NCBI GenBank assembly: GCA_003447785.1
Contig: DLYJ01000079.1
Location: forward strand, 1-6,103
Reading direction: 5' to 3'
DNA: 6,103 nucleotides
Origin: Treponema sp.
GTDB taxonomy: Bacteria > Spirochaetota > Spirochaetia > Treponematales > Treponemataceae
The notes beneath the pieces are model-generated. The model saw nothing but the letters and a program-made list of their open reading frames with translations, did not search any database and was not told the origin of the DNA. This document shows, piece after piece, positions 1-5,397 of the stretch. Position numbers and translations under genes: made by a program. The first letter of the stretch is position 1; the number at the start of each line of letters is the position of its first letter.

Positions 1-467
1 TCGATTACTTCCTTTAAGAGAACGTAAATACCGTCATTAGGGTTGGAACCGTCACCCAGGCGGCCGATATACATTCCTGAGCGCAGACGGATGTGTTCAA
101 GGGCATCAAGATGCTTAATCTGAGAGTCGTCGTATGCGGCAAGTTTTTTGCCTTCTGATTTTAATGAAGGGTCAGCGGCCTTTGCGGCGGCAAGATTTTT
201 TGCGGCCTGTTCGGCAGTTGTACCGCGCTTAACGGGAGCTACGGCTTCTGTCTTTTTTGGAGCAGCCTTAGTCTTTGCGTTGTCCCACGCGCGGAAAGTT
301 CCGTTTTCATCGATTCCGGCCACAGGCTTTTTTGCAGCAGTTTTCTTTGCAGGAGCCGCTGTGTTCTTTTCTGAAGCAGTCTTAGCGGCAGTTGATTTTT
401 TAACAGTTGATTTAGATGCAGGAGACTTTACCCCCGCAGACTTCTTGCTATTATCGATTCCACCCAT
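1..467 (-). CDS. parE: DNA topoisomerase IV subunit B (ParE/GyrB-like), N-terminal part, cut by the window edge
   Basis: This is the ATP-binding subunit of a type IIA topoisomerase, which with a ParC/GyrA-type partner would decatenate or relax DNA in the cytoplasm. Only the first 155 residues are in the window. Residues 113-155 carry the family's ATPase entry segment ([21 protein letters not shown], then [21 protein letters not shown]). The '[20 protein letters not shown]' form resembles the ParE-like second GyrB of Chlamydiae, Bacteroidetes and spirochaetes more than classical GyrB. Residues 8-110 are an unusual Lys/Ala/Thr/Ser-rich extension (for example [10 protein letters not shown]) with no domain I recognise. 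The ATG at 467 is the only in-frame ATG before the ATPase domain; an in-frame TAG lies upstream and the only other candidate start is GTG codon 49. No Shine-Dalgarno is visible, and the upstream 47 bp is AT-rich. It follows the HD gene on the same strand. The family call is firm; ParE versus GyrB is less certain. Confidence 0.88.
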   Translation of the reverse strand, partial: MGGIDNSKKSAGVKSPASKSTVKKSTAAKTASEKNTAAPAKKTAAKKPVAGIDENGTFRAWDNAKTKAAPKKTEAVAPVKRGTTAEQAAKNLAAAKAADPSLKSEGKKLAAYDDSQIKHLDALEHIRLRSGMYIGRLGDGSNPNDGIYVLLKEVI

Positions 468-514
468 AACATATATTTTATAAGAAAAAATAAAATTTGC
501 CTAGACTTAATTTT

Positions 515-1600
515 TTACATAAGTTTTACGGCCCCCCACGCACTGTCGCGGTAGGACAAAAATTCCTTAACCAGGCGGGCGGCTTCCGGATTCAAGGTGC
601 TGATACGTTCCGTGCTGCCAGAAGAGGTTTTTACCAGAGGATTTATCCAGCGTTTTTTGACGTCAAGATGAACGGAGTAAAAGCCCTCGCCAGGATTGAA
701 TTCAAGATGTTCAATGTGATTCATCTGTCTCCAGGTTCTTATCATTTTTGAAAGTGTTGAATCCGTATTTTTTGAAGCAAAAGTATCCAGAACGCAGATA
801 ATCTGTGTTTCGGAACAGCTCATAAAATCACCTTCCCTTAAAACTCCGTCCTGCACTGCCATATTCATAATTGAACCCAGCATGTTGAGGGAAAGTTTAT
901 TTTCGTTGTGCTGGAGAAGAATCGCCGTGGACAAAAACTTTCTGGTATACTCAAGGGCAATATCGCCATCGGTAAATCCAAGTTCATCAATACCCTTTTC
1001 GTTTTTAAGGACTTTAATATTTGAATAGCACCGTTCGATTGAATCCATATCAAAATAATCATCATCCATTGAACTTGAAGGCGCACTAGACCCGGAATTT
1101 TTACCTTCCCGCAGAGCGCAGCCGGAAGGAAACATGTATTCAAGTCTGTCAGAACTCAAGGCCGGAATCTCATTATCGCAGACAGGATAAACATGGTAGT
1201 CGCATACCTGCTGCGGTGTAAGGCCATCCTGCGCCAGGAGTTCTGCAAGCTGTCTGTCATTCAATATCATCGACTCATTTAAGCCTTCGGTAACTTCCTG
1301 CCTGAGGGTATCGCCCTTTCTGAAGTCTCCCGTGTGGCTGAACACTGCCGTAGAAACATCGTGTAAAAGGCTTGCAATACATTGTTTTTTATCACGGGTA
1401 AAATTCCAGGCGATCAGGGCGCAGCCCAGGGAGTGATCAAAGCGGGAATAAAAAAAGGTGTTTTCGTACAGGGCGGTAAAATCCGTCCCGCATAAAAGAC
1501 CTATCCCCTTAAGACGCGTCAAAAGGGGAAGGCTGAGATATTTTTGCAAAAAATCCGGTGCGTCCGGACATAAAATCGAGTGATACTTGCGGATATTCAT
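515..1600 (-). CDS. HD-domain phosphohydrolase-like protein (SAMHD1/COG1078-like)
   Basis: A cytoplasmic protein of 361 residues from the ATG (one more if the immediately preceding GTG at 1603 is used; numbering here counts that GTG as 1). It shows the HD-superfamily metal site: R54 and H57 in SRFDHSLG, H81-D82 in LLHDVSTAVFSH, and D152 in SSDRLEYMF. The RFxHSLG...HDxxxxxFSH...DRLEY order matches the dNTPase/SAMHD1-like branch, whose members remove triphosphate from dNTPs or act on other nucleotides. However, the fifth position of the usual HDIGH signature is Thr (T85), so catalysis is uncertain. Residues 168-188 are a Ser/Asp-rich low-complexity segment; the remaining half is mostly helical and unrecognised. 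The start lies 28 nt after the lipoprotein stop. No Shine-Dalgarno precedes it; only a GGGCGG about 19 nt upstream is seen, so translation may depend on coupling. The stop is 47 bp before parE. The substrate cannot be told from sequence. Confidence 0.85.
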   Translation of the reverse strand: MNIRKYHSILCPDAPDFLQKYLSLPLLTRLKGIGLLCGTDFTALYENTFFYSRFDHSLGCALIAWNFTRDKKQCIASLLHDVSTAVFSHTGDFRKGDTLRQEVTEGLNESMILNDRQLAELLAQDGLTPQQVCDYHVYPVCDNEIPALSSDRLEYMFPSGCALREGKNSGSSAPSSSMDDDYFDMDSIERCYSNIKVLKNEKGIDELGFTDGDIALEYTRKFLSTAILLQHNENKLSLNMLGSIMNMAVQDGVLREGDFMSCSETQIICVLDTFASKNTDSTLSKMIRTWRQMNHIEHLEFNPGEGFYSVHLDVKKRWINPLVKTSSGSTERISTLNPEAARLVKEFLSYRDSAWGAVKLM

Positions 1601-1628
1601 CACGGAAAGGAAGTTTTACCGCCCTGCC

Positions 1629-4600
1629 TTAGTCGGCGTTACGCACAACACGGAAACCAATATGAGGATACCTGCGTCGATACTGTTGTTCAGAACCTCT
1701 TTCATACACGCTGCAAGTACGCCCTCCTTCCCGAAAATTGCCACCACGAGTTATGCGACTTGTTTCAGCACCCGGGGACAAGTCCCAGCACCATTCAGCT
1801 GCGTTTCCGCTCATGTCGTAAATGCCGAGAGTATTTGCATTTTTATTCCTTACCTCGTGGGCAATTCCATCTGAGATACCGTAATACCATGCTACATTAT
1901 CAGGGTTACTACTTCCACTGTAAGGGTAAGTTTCAAGTATTCCGTTCTTTCCACTGCGTGCGGTATATTCCCACTCTGCCTCTGTCGGAAGGCGGTATCC
2001 GTTTGCAGAACTGTCCATGCTGACTTTATCCCATGTAGAGTTAGTTTTTGAAGACTCTGAAGGACCGCAGTATTTTGAGTTTTTTACACTCCTGTCCTTC
2101 CAGTCTGCAGGATTAGTCTTGCCGTCGATTGAGTATACAGGTGTAAGACCTTCGGCAATACTCCTTAGGTTACAGTACACCAGCGCGTCATACCAGTTTA
2201 CATAATATGCCGGGTAATTATCCCCAATACCGTAATTACCGAACTCCATTGGCGGCTTGTCGCTAGGAGCCATCAAGTAGCCAGATTCAGTGCTACCTCC
2301 ATAAAAGCAGTACGTCTCGTATTCCTCCTGAGTTACCTCGTGGTCACACACGTACATATTCCGGATTTTCACAGAACCACCCGTAAACACTTTGGAGCTA
2401 CTTACAGCGCCGCTCACAGTTGCACCATTTACCTTGACAAATCCCGGATAGTAGGTATCCGTAGCCTCCACCCTGTTTTCGAATTTATCCACGCTAACGA
2501 CTGTATATGTATAACTTGTGTTTCTGCCGTCCGCAGTAAGGTAACAAGAGGTTGTTCCCCTGTTAATAGTAAACGGTGTTTCCTGATGAACCTCCGTACC
2601 CGTTTTATAGGCACAGGTTATTTCAACATGTTTAAAGAAGTCATCATCCGGCTCATTCCAGCTTAATTTTACGTTATAATCATTAGGATTATAAGGGTCT
2701 TCCTTATAACCTGCAGCCCGTGTAATACCTGTTACTCTTGGTGGTGTGTAGTTACGGTAGGCGTAGTAATACTCTGCCTTATCCTTATCGGTGTAGTTTT
2801 TAATTACGTCGTATGCCCCAAGCTCAAACTGGTGGATTCCGTTGTACGGCAAAGCATATTCATAATCAAAATTTTTACTGTTATAATCAATGGAAACTAA
2901 TTTTTCTTTTTCGAAGCAGGAACGGTTAAAATCAGTTCCACTGTTTTTGTTTATGTCATCTATATAATTATTGTTATATGAAATTTTTGTATTTGAGTAT
3001 CCGTAGGCAAAAATCTGCAGTCCCCCGGCCGGCACTGTGTAAGTGTTTCCATTTGGTGCCTTTAAAATTTGTCCTGCATCGGCAAACATTAATCTTTCTG
3101 TGACGGTAAGCACTTCCACACCTGCAGTGCCTGTGTTTGAGTCGTCCGCGGTAAATTTTACAGTAAATGCCCAGCGTCCGTCTGTTACAGAATCCGTAAT
3201 GATAGAAGATTTGTCAGAATCTCCTGTCCATGCACTTGTAGTGACACTTTTTTCCTGTGAGCCGGTATGTTCTTTAAGTTTAAACTCTGCATCCTTGATT
3301 GAAGGTCCCTTATTGTCACCTACAGTTCCAACCTGGTACAGAAGTTTGTAGTCGCTTCCCAATGGAATTCCGTCGGCATCCATTACACTGCCAGAAATCT
3401 TTACAAGTACAAAGGAGTTTGGCGGGACCCATGTCTTAGTGTCTGATGCAAGAACAAAGTAGCCGAGGCACTTATTGCCCTCTGTGAGTGTCGGACTTGA
3501 AAAGTACTTTGTTGTCATGACTTTTTCTTCTGAGAGTTCCTCCACAGGGCTGTTGAGGATGTAAATTGCCACATTACCGTAGCCGATTATGTTTTTCTGT
3601 CCGTCACGTTTCGGAGCAAAGGTAGATTCTTCCATCGGCTTTGAAAAATACAGTTTTAAAGGGGTTGTACGGTAAACGTCCTTTTCGTTCGGGGACGGGA
3701 TAGTGTAGCTTAGGGAAGGCCGGATTACAGGAGTAAACTTTACAGACCAGCCGTCAGAAAGTGTAACATCAGAATTTTCTTTTATGCGGATTTTAAATGT
3801 GGAAGAAGAAAGATCTGCCGGAGTCTGAGCGTTTTCTGTGTCAATTTCAAAAATTGCGTTTTTCTCTTCTTCTGTTGCAGGAGTTCCGTCTTTTTTATAA
3901 AAAACAACTGTACCGATTTTTTTGCTGGTCGCTTTTCCAAAGCAGTCAAATGCATAGCTTTCCGAGCAGGAAACAACAAGAGAAATGTAACTTCCAGGAG
4001 TCATTTTCTGCGCGCCGGCATAATTTACGGAACAGCCCGTTCCGGCACTAAAAGTAACCTTAGGAAATGCAATACATTCCGGTACGATGTACAGGTTTGA
4101 AGCAGATTTGAGTACAGAAATCACGCAGTAAGAAGCATTTGTTGAATCGCTGAAAGTAACATAGGTCTCATCAAGTTCGGTCTGGTTTTCGCTTCCGTAA
4201 TTTGAATAAGCCTTCCATTCCTTAAAGATGTAGTCATCTGAATTCAATTTAAAAGTAAGGGGATATGTGTATGTGCTTCCAAGTTTTACAACACTTGGAG
4301 CAGATGTAACTTTTCCCTGAGCGTCACTTTCCGGTGCCACATTAAGCGTACATGAAGGGATTGCCGAGCAGACTGGAATAATTCTTAAGCCTTCCACTTT
4401 TTGGTGTACAGTTACATCACAGTAAGCGGGGTTCTGGTTGTTGGAAAATTCAACTATACTGGCTGCAAGGGGAGTGTTCTGGCCGTCTGTTTTGTAATTG
4501 GAAAAAGCCTGCCATCCGGAAAAATGATATTCACTGGAGTCAATTTCAAAACCCACTGTAAAAGGCGTGTCAATCTTTACACTGTTTGTAGACATGGTAA

Positions 4601-5075
4601 CAGTACCATGAAGGTTTGACTCAGGGGCTACGACAAGGTCGCAGGTTGGCCAGGCGTGGCATACGGGCACAATACGCACGTTTGTTTCGATTGATTTTAA
4701 GATTGTAACCGTACATTTTTTAGGATCTGCGGGATTAGAAAAAACTGCATAAGCGTCAGAAAGCTCCTGCTGGTTTTCTGTGCCGTAATAAATATATGCG
4801 GCCCATCTGTCAAAAATAAAATTGTCTTCGGACTCTTTTTCAAAAGAAATTTCATAGGGATAGCCCAACTTTACGGATGTAATTGAATCTGACACCTGTC
4901 CGTGGCTTGTATCAGCCGGGGCTACCGTTACAGAAACTGATTCTGCATTTGCGTAGTTGATTTCGTCTTCAAGCTGATTTTTTACGTTTCTGTTGTCCAA
5001 AAAGTTTTCACAGCCTGTAATAAAAAGAAAACAGGCCAAAGATGTTAATAGAATTGAATTGATGCTTTTTTTCAT
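1629..5075 (-). CDS. Large multidomain surface lipoprotein with InlB-like repeats, Ig/FN3-like modules and C-terminal FGE-sulfatase domain
   Basis: A 1148-residue lipoprotein. The signal peptide is MKKSINSILLTSLACFLFIT, with lipobox ITGC and lipidated Cys22, so it is exported and membrane-anchored, probably surface-exposed. Domains in order: three tandem ~98-residue beta repeats (47-144, 145-241, 242-339) resembling divergent InlB B-repeats (VAPxxxxxGxV...F..W), plus a degenerate fourth (340-450); an SbsA/Big_5-like Ig domain (452-582, PSPNEKDVYRTTPLKLYFSK); an unrecognised beta-rich stretch (588-778); an FN3-like module (779-878, PPRVTGI...VKLSWNEP); and an FGE-sulfatase/SUMF1-type domain (893-1147) with HEVTQEEY, WYDALVYCN, YRLPTEAEWEY, LGIYDMSGNAAEW, RGGNF and GFRVVRN. 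The FGE active-site region has only one of the two catalytic cysteines (C1121; E1116 replaces the first), so formylglycine formation is unlikely. A binding or adhesion role is inferred, not shown. The ATG is supported by GGAGAG upstream and a good promoter. It is the first gene of the leftward cluster. Confidence 0.93.
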   Translation of the reverse strand: MKKSINSILLTSLACFLFITGCENFLDNRNVKNQLEDEINYANAESVSVTVAPADTSHGQVSDSITSVKLGYPYEISFEKESEDNFIFDRWAAYIYYGTENQQELSDAYAVFSNPADPKKCTVTILKSIETNVRIVPVCHAWPTCDLVVAPESNLHGTVTMSTNSVKIDTPFTVGFEIDSSEYHFSGWQAFSNYKTDGQNTPLAASIVEFSNNQNPAYCDVTVHQKVEGLRIIPVCSAIPSCTLNVAPESDAQGKVTSAPSVVKLGSTYTYPLTFKLNSDDYIFKEWKAYSNYGSENQTELDETYVTFSDSTNASYCVISVLKSASNLYIVPECIAFPKVTFSAGTGCSVNYAGAQKMTPGSYISLVVSCSESYAFDCFGKATSKKIGTVVFYKKDGTPATEEEKNAIFEIDTENAQTPADLSSSTFKIRIKENSDVTLSDGWSVKFTPVIRPSLSYTIPSPNEKDVYRTTPLKLYFSKPMEESTFAPKRDGQKNIIGYGNVAIYILNSPVEELSEEKVMTTKYFSSPTLTEGNKCLGYFVLASDTKTWVPPNSFVLVKISGSVMDADGIPLGSDYKLLYQVGTVGDNKGPSIKDAEFKLKEHTGSQEKSVTTSAWTGDSDKSSIITDSVTDGRWAFTVKFTADDSNTGTAGVEVLTVTERLMFADAGQILKAPNGNTYTVPAGGLQIFAYGYSNTKISYNNNYIDDINKNSGTDFNRSCFEKEKLVSIDYNSKNFDYEYALPYNGIHQFELGAYDVIKNYTDKDKAEYYYAYRNYTPPRVTGITRAAGYKEDPYNPNDYNVKLSWNEPDDDFFKHVEITCAYKTGTEVHQETPFTINRGTTSCYLTADGRNTSYTYTVVSVDKFENRVEATDTYYPGFVKVNGATVSGAVSSSKVFTGGSVKIRNMYVCDHEVTQEEYETYCFYGGSTESGYLMAPSDKPPMEFGNYGIGDNYPAYYVNWYDALVYCNLRSIAEGLTPVYSIDGKTNPADWKDRSVKNSKYCGPSESSKTNSTWDKVSMDSSANGYRLPTEAEWEYTARSGKNGILETYPYSGSSNPDNVAWYYGISDGIAHEVRNKNANTLGIYDMSGNAAEWCWDLSPGAETSRITRGGNFREGGRTCSVYERGSEQQYRRRYPHIGFRVVRNAD
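4059..4937 (-). repeat. Three tandem ~98-residue protein repeats within the lipoprotein gene
   Basis: The segments 4937-4644, 4643-4353 and 4352-4059 encode three head-to-tail copies. Shared landmarks are VAPxS/D...G.V near the start, a Y/N-x-F-x-x-W core (FIFDRW, YHFSGW, YIFKEW), a following xxYxxY/NYxxxxQ stretch, an xFS...C.V(T/I/S)V strand and the ending I(V/I)P(V/E)CxAxP. Each copy keeps a Cys in the FS...C strand (C121, C219, C317) and one in the VPxC end (C139, C236, C334); copies 2 and 3 also start with Cys. The DNA of the copies has diverged clearly, so the duplication is old rather than a recent slippage array. Confidence 0.85.
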
Positions 5076-5081
5076 GCTGCA

Positions 5082-5087
5082 CTCTCC
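5082..5087 (-). promoter_or_regulatory. Shine-Dalgarno of the lipoprotein gene
   Basis: On the minus strand GGAGAG lies 6 nt before the ATG at 5075 (8 nt from the end of its GGAG core). It is the only good ribosome-binding site among the three leftward genes and fixes the lipoprotein start, which also gives a well-formed signal peptide. Confidence 0.75.
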
Positions 5088-5107
5088 ATGATGTTTTACA
5101 ACAATAT

Positions 5108-5135
5108 ATTATAATCAATTATATAATTTTGACAA
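5108..5135 (-). promoter_or_regulatory. Predicted sigma-70-type promoter for the lipoprotein gene
   Basis: The minus strand reads TTGTCA (5135-5130, five of six matches to the -35 consensus), a 16-bp spacer, then a perfect TATAAT (5113-5108). Transcription would begin near 5101, leaving a leader of about 25 nt before the ATG at 5075. The flanking DNA is very AT-rich. It could drive the whole leftward gene set, since no other equally good promoter is seen before parE. Confidence 0.6.
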
Positions 5136-5147
5136 TTATTCAAGGAT

Positions 5148-5238
5148 AATTCAATTCTTATACGCCCGTGCATTTAAGGGTAAATACCCTTGGAAAATCC
5201 CCTTGGAAAACGCCCTTATTGAGGGAAAGAATTGAATT
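5148..5238. repeat. Inverted-repeat block with inner palindrome and 13-bp tandem repeats
   Basis: Outer arms AATTCAATTCTT (5148-5159) and AAGAATTGAATT (5227-5238) are exact 12-bp inverted repeats. Between them lies a near-perfect 16-bp palindrome, AAGGGTAAATACCCTT (5176-5191), which runs into a tandem repeat: CCCTTGGAAAA at 5187-5197, again at 5200-5210 (13-bp period), and a partial CCCTT at 5213-5217. The block sits directly upstream of, and partly overlaps, the predicted leuS promoter. It could be an operator region or the remains of a small mobile element; its function is unknown. Confidence 0.6.
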
Positions 5239-5247
5239 CATTATAAT
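5219..5247 (+). promoter_or_regulatory. Predicted promoter for leuS
   Basis: TTGAGG (5219-5224) matches the -35 consensus at four positions. A 17-bp spacer is followed by a perfect TATAAT (5242-5247). Transcription would begin near 5254, giving a leader of about 144 nt before leuS. The -35 hexamer directly follows the last CCCTT repeat, and the right arm of the outer inverted repeat lies within the spacer, so a protein bound there would interfere with RNA polymerase. Confidence 0.5.
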
Positions 5248-5272
5248 ATTCTAACTTCTATACAAACATTTT

Positions 5273-5389
5273 GGGGAGGCGTGATAAAAATTACATCCCT
5301 GGTAATTTTTATCATGGGCAGATTTTGCCGTCGGCAAAACTGCGATATCGTGCCTCCTGCACGACCGCTAACGCGGACTTTATAAGGAG
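5273..5389 (+). promoter_or_regulatory. Structured leader before leuS (candidate cis-regulatory RNA or palindromic dispersed repeat)
   Basis: Four local hairpins fill this stretch. HP1: a 13-bp perfect stem, 5282-5294 with 5302-5314, 7-nt loop. HP2: 5318-5329 with 5333-5343, 3-nt loop, one bulged A at 5322. HP3: a 6-bp stem, 5348-5353 with 5359-5364, loop CTCCT. HP4: CCGC 5365-5368 with GCGG 5373-5376. The HP3 loop is the exact complement of AGGAG in the leuS ribosome-binding site. Alternatively 5274-5285 can pair with 5347-5358 over 12 bp (three wobbles), which excludes HP3 and competes with the base of HP1. No poly-U tract follows any stem, so none looks like an intrinsic terminator. It does not match a riboswitch or T-box that I recognise. 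A genome-wide palindromic repeat is an equally good explanation. Confidence 0.5.
5384..5389 (+). promoter_or_regulatory. Shine-Dalgarno of leuS
   Basis: AAGGAG ends 8 nt before the ATG at 5398, which is good spacing. Its AGGAG core is complementary to the CTCCT loop of the hairpin at 5348-5364, about 27 nt upstream, so access to it may be regulated. Confidence 0.85.
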
Positions 5390-5397
5390 ATTGCAAA

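Noticed and set aside
148..483. A 111-codon plus-strand open frame rich in Ala and Phe
   Set aside because: It is the reverse complement of the Lys/Ala-rich parE N-terminus; the minus frame continues into a conserved ATPase domain, so the plus frame is a shadow.
5129..5150. A plus-strand promoter using TTGACA at 5129-5134
   Set aside because: The -35 hexamer is perfect, but the nearest TATAAT-like hexamer (GATAAT, 5145-5150) is only 10 bp away and no -10 lies at 16-18 bp.
5187..5217. CRISPR-like short repeats
   Set aside because: Units are 11 bp with 2-bp spacing and only two full copies; no spacer structure or cas gene is present.
5280..5316. AT-rich 13-bp hairpin as an intrinsic terminator
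   Set aside because: The stem is almost all A-U and is followed by ATGGGC rather than a U tract, so it does not look like a terminator on the plus strand.
5254..5397. T-box riboswitch upstream of leuS
   Set aside because: A T-box would be a natural guess before a synthetase gene, but the AGGGTGGNACCGCG motif and a following terminator are absent and the leader is too short.
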